64,000 nucleotides of DNA from Ignavibacteriota bacterium (GCA_019637995.1 JAHBUQ010000001.1:620001-684000); one strand, 5' to 3'. Shown: positions 45,088-54,682, numbered from the stretch's first letter. The notes: a model not told the origin generated them from the sequence alone. Made by a program: numbers and translations.

Positions 45088-46245
45088 TTAATCATAACAA
45101 CCAATTAATCGTGAAATAACCAATCTTTGAATTTCGGAAGTACCCTCACCAATCTCAAGTAGCTTCTGGTCGCGGTAAAATCTCTCAGCGCCGTATTCTT
45201 TCATAAGTCCGTAACCTCCAAGAATTTGCACACAGTGATTAGCAGCCATATGAGCAAGCTCTGAGCAATATAATTTTGCTATAGCACCTTCTTTGGTGAT
45301 TTTCTCACCTTTATCAAGCATACGACATACATCATAAAGGTAAGTTCGTGCTAATTCCAATCCCATTTCAATATCAGCCAATTTGAAAGCATTTGCCTGA
45401 TATGTGGATATAGCTCTTCCGAATGTTTTTCTTTCTTTTGAATATTTCAGGGCAAGTTCATATGCACCCTGAGCAAGACCAAGTCCCATAGCGGCAATAG
45501 AAAGTCTGCCGTTGTCGAGAGTTGAGAGCATTTGCTTAAAGCCATCACCTTTTTTCCCCAGAGTATTACTCGCAGGCACGCGGCAATCCTGAAAATACAG
45601 CTCACTTGTATTTGATGCACGCCACATCATTTTACCTTTCATAGTTCGTGCTTCAAAACCCGGTGTATCATTTTCAATTATTATACATGTAAACTCTTTT
45701 CTTCCATCAGGTTGCTGACCTGAAACTGCGAGTACAGTAGAGCCCAAAGTAACATCTGTAGCGCCATTGGTTATAAATATTTTTGAGCCGTTTACTATCC
45801 AATCGCCATCATCTTCGTATGCCCGGGTTTGAGTATTTCCTGCATCTGAACCAGCTTCGGGCTCTGTAAGACCGAATCCCCACAGATTTCCCCCGGCAAG
45901 TAAGGGAAGATATTTTTCTTTTTGCTCTTTACTACCAAAATAATAAAGTGGACCTGTTCCAAGCGAATTATGTGCTGCTATCGTTGCAGCATGTGAACCA
46001 TCTACACGGGCAAGTTCTTCAACCATAATTATATAAGATACATAATCCAAGGAACTTCCTCCGTATTCTTCAGGAAGGAATGCACCTAAAAATCCCATTT
46101 CAGCCATCTGTTGGGTGATGTCATAAGAGAATTCTTCTTTTTCATCATATTCACCTGCTACAGGCTTAATTACATCCTCTGAAAATTTCCTGACAGTATT
46201 TCTTAATAATATCTGGTCTTCAGTTAAATTCCGATTGATTGACAT
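45088..46245 (-). CDS. Acyl-CoA dehydrogenase (short/branched-chain type)
   Basis: 385 residues, the usual length. The FAD enzyme shows LPEEYGGSSLDYVSY, GFGLTEPEAGSDAG, FITNGA and WRASNTSELYFQD. The C-terminal signature GGYGLMKEYGAERFYRDQ is followed by EIGEGTSEIQRLVISR, with the catalytic Glu in EGTSE. It introduces the alpha-beta double bond in acyl-CoA and passes electrons to ETF. With the lyase downstream, an isovaleryl-CoA or butyryl-CoA role is likely, but specificity is inferred. The two genes form an operon. Confidence 0.92.
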   Translation of the reverse strand: MSINRNLTEDQILLRNTVRKFSEDVIKPVAGEYDEKEEFSYDITQQMAEMGFLGAFLPEEYGGSSLDYVSYIIMVEELARVDGSHAATIAAHNSLGTGPLYYFGSKEQKEKYLPLLAGGNLWGFGLTEPEAGSDAGNTQTRAYEDDGDWIVNGSKIFITNGATDVTLGSTVLAVSGQQPDGRKEFTCIIIENDTPGFEARTMKGKMMWRASNTSELYFQDCRVPASNTLGKKGDGFKQMLSTLDNGRLSIAAMGLGLAQGAYELALKYSKERKTFGRAISTYQANAFKLADIEMGLELARTYLYDVCRMLDKGEKITKEGAIAKLYCSELAHMAANHCVQILGGYGLMKEYGAERFYRDQKLLEIGEGTSEIQRLVISRLIGCYD

Positions 46246-46335
46246 CTTATAATCCTAGTTTTATTTGCCCGCTTCATAAAATTGTTAAAACGAAATATTT
46301 TTTTAATTATTTGTCAAAATTATGAAATAAATGTG

Positions 46336-47232
46336 TTAATTATTTGATTTCCTAATAAAAACTTCCTTAACTTTAGGTAGAAGAATACCTGAAATTATCA
46401 AAATCAATCCTATAATCGAAATTAAAGCAATTGGTTCACCTAAAACAATAGAAATAAAAATCAAGGATATGAATGGGGACAGATAAATAATACTCCCTGT
46501 CTTGGCAGTGCTTTCGGCGTACTTAAGGGCTTTGAACCAGACATAGAACGTTACGCCCATTTCAAATAATCCTATATAAATTCCTGCAAATAGAACATTA
46601 ATATTGAACTCAAAATTTTGTGTAAGCATAATGTAAATTAAAATATATAAAGTTCCAAAAGCAAAATTTAGCATCATCTTTTCAATATCGTTTCGTGTGT
46701 CTTTAAGATTTAATAGCCAGTAAACTCCCCAAAAAATAGAGCTGGACAGAGCTAAAAATATTCCAAAAAGACTAATGTCACCAAGTCCGGGGATACTTCC
46801 CTGTGATGATAAAACCACAACTCCTGCAAAACTGATTTTCAAGCCGACAATTGATATTAATTTTTGTCTTTGTTTTAAAAATACTGATGTTAATAATGTT
46901 ACTACAATAACCCATGTATAGTTTAGGGGTTGGGCAATCTGTGCCGGTAGTAGCTTATATGCTTCGAACAGTATCAGGTAGTAAAGGAAAGGATTTAAAA
47001 ATCCAAATAATGAAGAATTTAATAATCCCTTTAATTTTACAGAATCGCTAAATTTATTTTTGGAATAAAACAAAGCAGAAAAGAAAATTAATGATGTAAG
47101 TGAAGATATGAATAGCAAATTTGCAGGATTAGTATAAAACAATCCAATTTTGAAAGCAGTAGCCACGGTTGACCACATCAAAACAGTCAAACCGGCAAAT
47201 AAATATGATTTCCTTGAATTTTTATCAGTCAT
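46336..47232 (-). CDS. EamA-family (DMT) transporter
   Basis: 298 residues with ten hydrophobic segments arranged as two EamA repeats (LFAGLTVLMWSTVATAFKIG at the start; GIFLALSSSIFWGVYWLLNL for the second). A basic tail ends at KVKEVFIRKSNN. Exporter of metabolites; substrate unknown. It is divergent from xseA, with 40 bp between starts. Confidence 0.87.
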   Translation of the reverse strand: MTDKNSRKSYLFAGLTVLMWSTVATAFKIGLFYTNPANLLFISSLTSLIFFSALFYSKNKFSDSVKLKGLLNSSLFGFLNPFLYYLILFEAYKLLPAQIAQPLNYTWVIVVTLLTSVFLKQRQKLISIVGLKISFAGVVVLSSQGSIPGLGDISLFGIFLALSSSIFWGVYWLLNLKDTRNDIEKMMLNFAFGTLYILIYIMLTQNFEFNINVLFAGIYIGLFEMGVTFYVWFKALKYAESTAKTGSIIYLSPFISLIFISIVLGEPIALISIIGLILIISGILLPKVKEVFIRKSNN

Positions 47233-47272
47233 ATACGTTAATATGATTTTTTAATATTTGATTTTCTACAAA

Positions 47273-48463
47273 ATGCAATATAATACAAATGTGGCAATTT
47301 CAGTATCAGCTCTGACAAACAAAATTAAATCACTGCTTGAGAGCAGTTTTACAGGTGTCTTTGTTCAGGGCGAAATTTCTAATTATAAGCTTCATTCTTC
47401 AGGTCACAGATATTTCACACTTAAAGATAACAAATCTCAATTGAAAGCTGTAATGTGGCGTATGAGAAAATTGGATTTCGAGCCACGGGACGGTATGAAA
47501 GTAATTGCTATGGGTAATCTGAACGTTTATCCTCCGCAAGGAAGTTATCAGCTTGACTGTCTTGAAATGAGACCTATGGGGCAAGGAGATTTATATTTAG
47601 CATTTGAAGAACTTAAAAGCAAATTAAGTCAAAAAGGCTATTTCGATGCAGAACGCAAAAGATTACTTCCTAAACTACCTTTTGCAATAGGCATTTCAAC
47701 ATCTCCGACAGGTGCGGCATTACAGGATATGATTTCAACCTTTCGAAGAAGACTGCCTTTCACAACCATTTATTTTCGTCCGACTTTAGTTCAGGGTGAT
47801 GGCTCTTCACAGGACATTGTAAAAGCTATTTCTGAGCTTGAAAATACTCCTTCGGAAATAATAATCATTGGTCGTGGCGGGGGTTCGATAGAGGATTTAT
47901 GGTCGTATAATACCGAAATTGTTGCAGATGCAATTTACAATTGTAAAAAGCCGGTAATTTCAGCTGTGGGTCACGAAACTGATTTTACGATTGCTGATTT
48001 TACTGCTGACCTGAGGGCTCCGACACCAACCGGCGCCGCTGAGCTATGCTCTCCGATTACAGTTGATGAATTAAATGATTTTTTTGAAGATATGAGCTCA
48101 AGACTTTTAAAAATTGCTCTAAACAAAACAAATAGTCTCAGTACAGGAGTTCTTGAGAATTTTATGAGATTTGCTCCAAGAAGACTTAAAGATAATATTA
48201 ATAAATATATCCAACTTATTGATTCACAGGAAATTCAACTTGAAAATGTGATGAAAAGTAATATTAAAAATGCTTTAAACTCTCTGACACGTCTTGATTC
48301 GCACTTAAACTCATTAAATCCTCTGTCACCACTGAATAAGGGATTTGCCGCATTGAAAGCAGGGGAGAACTATATTAATAAAAATGAACCGCTGAGAAAT
48401 TTTGATAAAATTGAAATAATTAGAAAAAATGATTCTACAAATGTAATTATTATAAAGGATTAA
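47273..48463 (+). CDS. xseA: Exodeoxyribonuclease VII large subunit
   Basis: 396 residues from ATG 47273. An upstream in-frame TTG at 47258 adds only five residues. The N-terminal OB-fold opens VSALTNKIKSLLESSF and includes VQGEISNYKLHSSGHRYF. The catalytic domain shows PTGAALQDMI, RGGGSIEDLWSYN and SAVGHETDFTIADF, followed by APTPTGAAEL. It degrades single-stranded DNA to oligonucleotides in mismatch and damage repair. The XseB subunit follows after 4 bp. Confidence 0.95.
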   Translation: MQYNTNVAISVSALTNKIKSLLESSFTGVFVQGEISNYKLHSSGHRYFTLKDNKSQLKAVMWRMRKLDFEPRDGMKVIAMGNLNVYPPQGSYQLDCLEMRPMGQGDLYLAFEELKSKLSQKGYFDAERKRLLPKLPFAIGISTSPTGAALQDMISTFRRRLPFTTIYFRPTLVQGDGSSQDIVKAISELENTPSEIIIIGRGGGSIEDLWSYNTEIVADAIYNCKKPVISAVGHETDFTIADFTADLRAPTPTGAAELCSPITVDELNDFFEDMSSRLLKIALNKTNSLSTGVLENFMRFAPRRLKDNINKYIQLIDSQEIQLENVMKSNIKNALNSLTRLDSHLNSLNPLSPLNKGFAALKAGENYINKNEPLRNFDKIEIIRKNDSTNVIIIKD

Positions 48464-48467
48464 ATAA

Positions 48468-48674
48468 ATGAAAAACAGTAAAGATTTTGAAGGAAAAATT
48501 CGCAGAATTGAAGAGATAATTGATGCACTCGATGAGGGAGAGGTTCCAATTGAAGAAATGTTGAAAATCTATGAGGAAGGCATGAAACTCACAAGCGAGT
48601 GCAAAGATTTCCTAAGTAAAGCTGAATTGAAAATTATTGATATTTCGAAGGTTAATAATGCACAATCTGAATAA
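48468..48674 (+). CDS. xseB: Exodeoxyribonuclease VII small subunit
   Basis: 68 residues, the usual tiny XseB. The conserved helical pattern is FEGKIRRIEEIIDALDEGEV-PIEEMLKIYEEGMKLTSEC. It coats the helical stalk of XseA. It starts 4 bp after xseA. Confidence 0.93.
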   Translation: MKNSKDFEGKIRRIEEIIDALDEGEVPIEEMLKIYEEGMKLTSECKDFLSKAELKIIDISKVNNAQSE

Positions 48675-48767
48675 TTCAAAATTAATTTTTGCTTAAATTG
48701 TAACTTTTTTGAATTTAATACATCTTAGTATAAGTTAAGTATTTCAAAACTTTTTTGGAATGAAATC

Positions 48768-50699
48768 ATGAAAACGAGCATTATCATTTTAATATTTGTC
48801 CTTTTTGCCGGACAAATATTTGCACAATCAGCAGCAAAAGTATCAGGTACGATTAGCTCATCTGAAAATGGTGAAGCAATTGGAAATGCAACTGTAATTC
48901 TCAAAGGCAGTATTCATTTTACTCACTCAGATGCTAAATCAGGTAAGTTTATGTTGAACATTGATAAGCCTAAGGGAGAAATCGTAATTCATGCAAAAGG
49001 TTTTGAATCTGTATCAATTCCATTTACAAAAGACTCAATGAATCTAATTGTTTCAATGACAAAATTACCTCCCGAAAGTGATATGGTGGATAATTTAAGA
49101 AGTAGTCAAATTGAAAAACTTAGAAGTGATGCTAAAAAAACGATGCCTATAGAAAGCAGAAAAGGAGGTCACGTTGAAAGTAGCCCGCTTATACCCACTT
49201 ATTCAGATGGTGCTGAGGTGATGTTAAGAGGCTCTGCAAGTAGTAGTGTTGAAATGGATGGCTCACCACCTGCTTCCATTGATGGAGGTTTTGCTCATTC
49301 TATGGAACTTGAACCAAGATTTCCCGGCAGCAATGAGCAAGCCGAATCAGGACTTCTTACAGCTGGAGAAGTCAATGATTTTTCAAAATGGGTCATGTGG
49401 AATGACATAGCTGACACAGATTTGTCCGATTTCAAAGAATTATGGAAGCTAAATCCAAAAGACAGATTTACTGTATTGATCGAAAATGAATATCGTACAC
49501 CGGTTTATGGCGCAACAGTTAATTTATTGAATAATGGTTATGTGGTTTGGTCGTCACGCTCTGATAATACTGGAAAAGCTGAGCTATGGCTAAATCCATT
49601 CACAGATCGTGTTTCAAATAATGACCAAATTTCAATAGAAATTGAATATTCAGGTTTATTTTATCAAATTAATAATGCCAAGAAATTTTCAGATGGAATT
49701 AATTTCTTTAAAATCAAGACTGAATGCCTTAAACCAAAATCTGTTGATATAGTATTTCTTGTTGATGCCACCGGCTCAATGGGTGATGAAATAAATTACC
49801 TGAAAATGGATTTAAAAGCACTGATGCAAGACATTCAGGATACCATCCCTGATATGATATTTAATTTGGGTTCTGTATTCTACAGAGACACAAGCGATGC
49901 TTATATTACCAGATACTCTGATTTCAGTTCGGACATAAGTGTTACAACTGAATTTATAAATGAACAGGGAGCTGCAGGCGGTGGTGATTTTCCGGAAGCA
50001 GTCCATAGAGGATTGGACATAGCCATAAATCAGCTTAGCTGGACAGACGAATCTATGACAAAAATTATTTTTCTGGTACTTGATGCACCTCCACACTCAA
50101 GACCAGATGTTATTCTTGAACTTCAGTCTTTGATTCTGAAAGCATCGGAAAAAGGCATAAGAGTTATTCCTGTAGCTTGCAGTGGTGTGGATAAAAGCAC
50201 TGAATATTTTCTAAGAGCTACTGCTTTGCTGACAAATGGTACATACACATTCCTTACAGATGATAGTGGAATTGGTAATCCTCACATTAAGCCTACTACA
50301 GATAAATTTGATGTTGAAACTTTACGTCAGCTTCTGATACGTCTGGTTTATCAATATACTTATTATCCTGACTGCGATATTGATAAAAATGAAATTATTA
50401 GCGAAACCATTTCTATTGATTTGCCTGTGACAGGTGGAGATATTGAAGAAGCCAAGGCTATGGCTGGATTTAAGTATTATCCAAATCCTACTTATGGTGA
50501 TCTGAATATTGAGTTTTCCGATTTGATTGAGGAATTATTTATCGCCGATGTTACCGGAAAAATTATTTTCAGATTAGAAAAGAAAAGTAGTAATAAGCTA
50601 TTTATTGATATATCAAAATATCCGACCGGGATGTATTATATAATGTATCAATACAAACCTGATAAATGGTTAAAAGGTAAAATAATGCTAATGCATTAG
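48768..50699 (+). CDS. T9SS-exported VWA-domain protein with carboxypeptidase-regulatory-like domain
   Basis: 643 residues with a signal peptide (first 19 residues, ending IFAQ). A carboxypeptidase-regulatory-like beta domain (about 24-105) is followed by a low-complexity stretch and the segment TAGEVNDFSKWVMWNDI, which often precedes VWA domains in surface proteins. The VWA domain starts near 328 with the metal site DATGS (D333-S337) and ends with a MIDAS-supporting VLDAPPH. The T9SS sorting domain is at the end (YYPNPTYGDL, IADVTGKIIF, PTGMYYI). Probably a surface protein binding a ligand through metal. Single gene. Confidence 0.85.
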   Translation: MKTSIIILIFVLFAGQIFAQSAAKVSGTISSSENGEAIGNATVILKGSIHFTHSDAKSGKFMLNIDKPKGEIVIHAKGFESVSIPFTKDSMNLIVSMTKLPPESDMVDNLRSSQIEKLRSDAKKTMPIESRKGGHVESSPLIPTYSDGAEVMLRGSASSSVEMDGSPPASIDGGFAHSMELEPRFPGSNEQAESGLLTAGEVNDFSKWVMWNDIADTDLSDFKELWKLNPKDRFTVLIENEYRTPVYGATVNLLNNGYVVWSSRSDNTGKAELWLNPFTDRVSNNDQISIEIEYSGLFYQINNAKKFSDGINFFKIKTECLKPKSVDIVFLVDATGSMGDEINYLKMDLKALMQDIQDTIPDMIFNLGSVFYRDTSDAYITRYSDFSSDISVTTEFINEQGAAGGGDFPEAVHRGLDIAINQLSWTDESMTKIIFLVLDAPPHSRPDVILELQSLILKASEKGIRVIPVACSGVDKSTEYFLRATALLTNGTYTFLTDDSGIGNPHIKPTTDKFDVETLRQLLIRLVYQYTYYPDCDIDKNEIISETISIDLPVTGGDIEEAKAMAGFKYYPNPTYGDLNIEFSDLIEELFIADVTGKIIFRLEKKSSNKLFIDISKYPTGMYYIMYQYKPDKWLKGKIMLMH

Positions 50700-50832
50700 G
50701 AAATTCTTTAAATTATTTTGTGTTAAATTATAGTTTTGAAATTATTTTTAAATAATTAACAATAAAATCATCATATACTTAGTTTATAGTATTAAATTTG
50801 AATTCAAATTAAATACAAAAAGGTAATATGTT

Positions 50833-51822
50833 ATGAAAAGAATTGGAGTGCTTGCCGGAGCAGATATTACATTTGCACAGAATGTAATTGAAGCAATTAA
50901 TTCTTCCAAGAAAAGAATTAAGGCTGAATTAGTTAATATTGATGCTTTAAAATTGAATGATAAAAATGCTTACTCAGTCTTGTTTGACAGAATTTCTTTT
51001 AAAGTGCCATATTACAGAAATTATCTCAAACAAGCGGCTTTGAATGAAACTATAGTGCTTAATAACCCATTTATTTGCCAGGATGACAGCAGTTTTATAT
51101 TCAGCATACTTGCATCCAAACTTGGAATTTCAACTCCAAAAACAGTTTTACTCCCAAGTAAGCAACTTCCTGAGAATACACATCCTGAGTCATTTGTGAA
51201 TTTGAATTATCCAATTGACTGGGATTCTGTTTTTGAATATATTGGATTTCCGGCAATTTTAAAGTCTATTAATAGTTTCAATTTTGTAAATGCATATAAG
51301 GTTTATAATCAGTCAGAGTTCTTCTCTGCTTATGATTTAACAGGTAGAGCTTGTATGACGCTTGTTGAAAATATTGAATATGATAATTATATAAAAGCAT
51401 TTATCTTTGGAGATAATATTTTGATATTGAATTATGACCCGCAAAAACCTCTTCATTTAAGATATTCCAAAGATATTGTTGATAATTGTATTGATCAGAA
51501 AATCACCGAAGATATAAAATCATTATCTTCAAAAATTTCTAAAATATTAGGGCTTTCAATTAATTCAATGGAATTTGGTATAAAAGATGGAACTATTTAT
51601 TTAACAAGTTTTTATGACCCTGCTCCGGTTTTGGAAACAGAATATTTTGGAGTAAAAACTTACACAGATTTGGTTGTGGGTACTGCTGAGTATTTATTAG
51701 AAGTTGCATCAGGAACAAGTAATTATGAGCAAATTATCCCTTTTGAATGTCACAATAATTCAAGAAAACCTGTTGTCAAAAGAGGCAGAAAGCCAAAAGC
51801 AACAACTGTTATAAAATCCTGA
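50833..51822 (+). CDS. ATP-grasp-like protein of unknown function
   Basis: 329 residues. The fold order matches ATP-grasp ligases: N-terminal Rossmann-like part (IGVLAGADITFAQNVIEAI), VLNNPFICQDDSSFIF, LGISTPKTVLLPS, then the ATP-binding segment around VFEYIGFPAILKS and YIKAFIFGDNILI. The glycine-rich loop expected after the lysine is absent (KSINSFNFVNAYKVY has no glycine), so catalysis is doubtful. The basic end KRGRKPKA resembles an AT-hook. Family known but uncharacterised; I do not assign a substrate. It stands alone between two gene-poor stretches. Confidence 0.65.
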   Translation: MKRIGVLAGADITFAQNVIEAINSSKKRIKAELVNIDALKLNDKNAYSVLFDRISFKVPYYRNYLKQAALNETIVLNNPFICQDDSSFIFSILASKLGISTPKTVLLPSKQLPENTHPESFVNLNYPIDWDSVFEYIGFPAILKSINSFNFVNAYKVYNQSEFFSAYDLTGRACMTLVENIEYDNYIKAFIFGDNILILNYDPQKPLHLRYSKDIVDNCIDQKITEDIKSLSSKISKILGLSINSMEFGIKDGTIYLTSFYDPAPVLETEYFGVKTYTDLVVGTAEYLLEVASGTSNYEQIIPFECHNNSRKPVVKRGRKPKATTVIKS

Positions 51823-51866
51823 ATTCAATCAATTAAACAGCTATCTTAGATAAGAATTTCTTTAAA

Positions 51867-51897
51867 AGCGTAGAGTTTTTGACTCTACGCTATTTTT
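51867..51897 (+). terminator. Rho-independent terminator of the ATP-grasp gene
   Basis: A perfect 10-bp stem (51867-51876 with 51882-51891, AGCGTAGAGT/ACTCTACGCT) has a 5-nt loop, then A and five T. It lies 45 bp after the stop. Confidence 0.88.
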
Positions 51898-51970
51898 GTT
51901 ATTAGTGAATATGTTGCTAAGGCAACAATTTAATATCTGATAATTGGAAGTTGTTTAATTACAACTCCAT

Positions 51971-52114
51971 CTATGGTATGTACCAACGTTCAGCAAATGC
52001 CCCACGATTAGGAACTCTGTCAAAGAATGAGCAGCCATATTTAACAAACCGATTGCCATTATTAAATACAGCATTGTTTAAATCCGGTAATTTTAATATT
52101 TGAATCGAGAAATC
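51971..52114 (-). pseudogene. Decayed fragment of a surface-protein gene
   Basis: A minus-strand frame of 47 codons, without a start, contains LPDLNNAVFNNGN and FFDRVPNRGAFAERWY before a TAG. The F--V--RGAF----W spacing resembles the ends of beta-helix-type exported proteins in this phylum, where a Trp follows; here TAG (51971-51973) could be a mutated TGG. No larger frame exists on either side. This is a weak, motif-based reading of a remnant. Confidence 0.35.
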
Positions 52115-52398
52115 TTACTTCTTGGATGAGTTGTTAAGTTTATCTAAAGTTTGGGTCAGGAGTTAAAAATTTTATGAATATTTATCAATAATATGTTGTA
52201 ATAAATAATATTTATATAAGTATATTCGTTATAATGTATAATATAATATTAATAAATTTCAATTTATTATTAAAGCAAAATTTTCTTTCGCTTATATTTA
52301 TGAACAAATTTTGTATATTTTTAATAATATTATTTTAAAAATTATCAGTTCAAAATGATGGATAAATCTATTGCATAATTAATAACAACTATAAAAAA
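52115..52398. other. AT-rich intergenic stretch
   Basis: This is the rest of the 576-bp gap before the M20 amidohydrolase gene. The sequence is very AT-rich, with many short ATAAT/TTATT tracts. I see no gene, tRNA or clear promoter pair. Confidence 0.4.
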
Positions 52399-53541
52399 AT
52401 GGCTTATATGAATAAAATCGTAGAACTTCGTAGAAAACTACATCAAAATCCCGAGTTATCAAACAAGGAAAATGAAACTTCAAAAATAATTGAAGAGTAT
52501 ATGCTGAAATTATCTCCTGACTTACTATTAAATATGAGTAAAACCGGCAAAGCTTATGTGTTTGATAGTAATAAACGCGGGTATAATATAATGTTCAGAG
52601 CTGAGTTGGATGCCCTGCCAATTCAGGAGGCAAGCAATTTGCCACATTCATCTTCTAATGACGGTGTTGCTCATTTGTGTGGTCATGATGGGCATCTTGC
52701 TATATTAGTCGGCTTGGCTGAACGCATATCACTGAACAGACCGAAACAAGGTAAAATTATATTTCTCACTCAGCCGGCAGAAGAAGTTGAGCAGGGAGCT
52801 TATGACGTTATAAATGACCCAAATTTTTTGCAAATTGAACCTGATTTTATTTTTGCATTGCACAATGTTCCCGGATTTAAAACAAATTCGATTATTATCA
52901 AAGAAGGTAGTTTTGCAGCAGCTTCGAAGGGAATGACAATTAAATTCTTTGGAAAAACTTCACATGCAGCAGAGCCGGAAAATGGTATCAGTCCAGCAAT
53001 TGCAATTTCTAAAATTATTCTTGAAGCTGATGCAATTAGAAATAATGTAGCATTGTTTTCTGATTTTACAATAGTTACTGTAATACATTCAAGGGTGGGG
53101 GAGATTTCTTTCGGTACATCTCCGGGCTATGGTGAACTAATGATGACACTCAGAGCTTACGAGGATGTTGATATGAATTTGCTTACCACAATGCTTGAGG
53201 ATTATATTGATAAAACGGCAAATGAGTATAATTTGAAATATGAGATTGAATATTCAGAAATTTTTCCCGCCACATTCAATGATAAAAAATGTGTCGAACA
53301 TATATCAGAAGCAGCTAAGAAACTGAATCTGGTTATAATTCATAAATCAAAGCCATTCAGTTGGTCTGAAGATTTCGGATATTATACTCAAAAGTATAAT
53401 GGTGGATTCTTTGGTCTTGGTGCAGGTATGCAGCATCCTCCACTTCATAATCCGAATTACGACTTTCCTGATGAGATTATCGAAACAGGAATTAATGTAT
53501 TTTTCCAAATTTATAAACAAATTTATTTTGATAATGAATAA
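52399..53541 (+). CDS. M20-family amidohydrolase (N-acyl-amino-acid type)
   Basis: 380 residues starting MAYMNKIVELRRKLHQNPEL (the ATG at codon 4 is also possible). Metal site and active site: RAELDALPIQE, HLCGHDGHLAIL (Cys/His ligands), QPAEEVEQGA (catalytic Glu pair), HNVPG, and a dimerisation domain with GKTSHAAEPENGISP. The C-terminal His is in QHPPLHNPNYDFPDE. It hydrolyses N-acyl or N-acetyl amino acids, or hippurate-type amides. The last 8 bp overlap alr, so the genes are translationally coupled; a role in amino acid or peptidoglycan salvage is possible but inferred. Confidence 0.9.
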   Translation: MAYMNKIVELRRKLHQNPELSNKENETSKIIEEYMLKLSPDLLLNMSKTGKAYVFDSNKRGYNIMFRAELDALPIQEASNLPHSSSNDGVAHLCGHDGHLAILVGLAERISLNRPKQGKIIFLTQPAEEVEQGAYDVINDPNFLQIEPDFIFALHNVPGFKTNSIIIKEGSFAAASKGMTIKFFGKTSHAAEPENGISPAIAISKIILEADAIRNNVALFSDFTIVTVIHSRVGEISFGTSPGYGELMMTLRAYEDVDMNLLTTMLEDYIDKTANEYNLKYEIEYSEIFPATFNDKKCVEHISEAAKKLNLVIIHKSKPFSWSEDFGYYTQKYNGGFFGLGAGMQHPPLHNPNYDFPDEIIETGINVFFQIYKQIYFDNE

Positions 53542-54682
53542 CAGCTCAATAATTACAATTAAAAAAGATTCTGTAAGAAATAATATTTCTTTTCTAAAGA
53601 AGAAAATCGGCAAAGATGTAAAAATTTCATCCGTTGTTAAAGCCAATGCTTACGGGCATGGAATTGAAATTATGATTCCTCTTTTTATGGAAAATGGAAT
53701 TGACCATTTTTCGGTATTTGATTTTAATGAAGCTCTCAGAGTACGTAATAGCATGATTGATGCCGGCTCAATTATGATTATGGGTTGGATTTCCGATACT
53801 GATGTATTTCAGGCAATTGATTATGGTTTTGAATTTTATATTTTCAATATTGAAAGGTTGGATTTAGCCAAAAAATATGCTCTGGATTTGAACAAACCAG
53901 CAAAAATTCACTTGGAAGTGGAAACAGGAATGAATCGTTCAGGGCTAAATATTTCCGAACTCAATAAAGCAATATCAATTATCAATTCCAATCCGGAAAT
54001 ATTCGACATTAGAGGGTTTTGTACACATTTAGCCGGTGCGGAAAGTATAGCAAACCACTTGCGTATTCAGAACCAAATCAAACTATATCACAAATTACTT
54101 TCTTTTGCCCAATCGAAATCAATTTTTCCTGCTTACAGACACATCGCAAATTCGGCGGCAACATTTGTTTATCCTAAAACACGTCTCGATTTAGTACGTA
54201 TCGGGATTATGCAATATGGTTTCTGGTCCACTACTGAAACATATATTCATTACATCAGAAACCGAATGATAAAAAATGATCCGCTAAAGCGAATTTTAGG
54301 ATGGAAAAGTTATGTAATGACATTAAATCACGTAAAAGTTGGCGAATTTATCGGTTATGGTACTTCATATCTTGCACAGATTGATATGGTAACAGCGGTT
54401 ATACCTGTTGGATATGCAGGTGGTTTCAATCGTTCACTCAGCAACAAAGGCAGGGTAATAATTCATGGTCAAAGGTGTGGTATAATCGGCTTGGTAAATA
54501 TGAATATGATTATTGCTGATGTTAGTAACATTCATGATGTTTGTGTTGGTGATGAAGTTGTTATAATCGGACAACAGGGTGATTTAGAAATCAAAGTAAC
54601 ATCATTCAGTGATATTAGTGACCAGCTTAATTATGAAGTATTATCAAGTCTTCCTGAGAAAATTGAGCGAATTGTGATTTAG
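53534..54682 (+). CDS. alr: Alanine racemase
   Basis: 382 residues from ATG 53534. The frame is open further upstream, but that would be 45 unrelated residues inside the M20 gene. The PLP lysine K36 lies in VVKANAYGHG. Downstream come HLEVETGMNRSGL, GFCTHLAGA, the IGYGTSY segment with the second catalytic Tyr, and PVGYAGGFNRSLSNKG. It interconverts L- and D-alanine for the peptidoglycan peptide. It overlaps the M20 amidohydrolase stop by 8 bp. Confidence 0.93.
   Translation: MNNSSIITIKKDSVRNNISFLKKKIGKDVKISSVVKANAYGHGIEIMIPLFMENGIDHFSVFDFNEALRVRNSMIDAGSIMIMGWISDTDVFQAIDYGFEFYIFNIERLDLAKKYALDLNKPAKIHLEVETGMNRSGLNISELNKAISIINSNPEIFDIRGFCTHLAGAESIANHLRIQNQIKLYHKLLSFAQSKSIFPAYRHIANSAATFVYPKTRLDLVRIGIMQYGFWSTTETYIHYIRNRMIKNDPLKRILGWKSYVMTLNHVKVGEFIGYGTSYLAQIDMVTAVIPVGYAGGFNRSLSNKGRVIIHGQRCGIIGLVNMNMIIADVSNIHDVCVGDEVVIIGQQGDLEIKVTSFSDISDQLNYEVLSSLPEKIERIVI

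Noticed and set aside
51912..51927. TGTTGC/GCAACA hairpin after the ATP-grasp gene terminator
   Set aside because: Only a 6-bp stem with no T-tract; not distinguishable from chance next to the better terminator.
53399..53533. A longer N-terminus for alanine racemase
   Set aside because: It lies inside the M20 gene in another frame; family length and the PLP motif position support ATG 53534.
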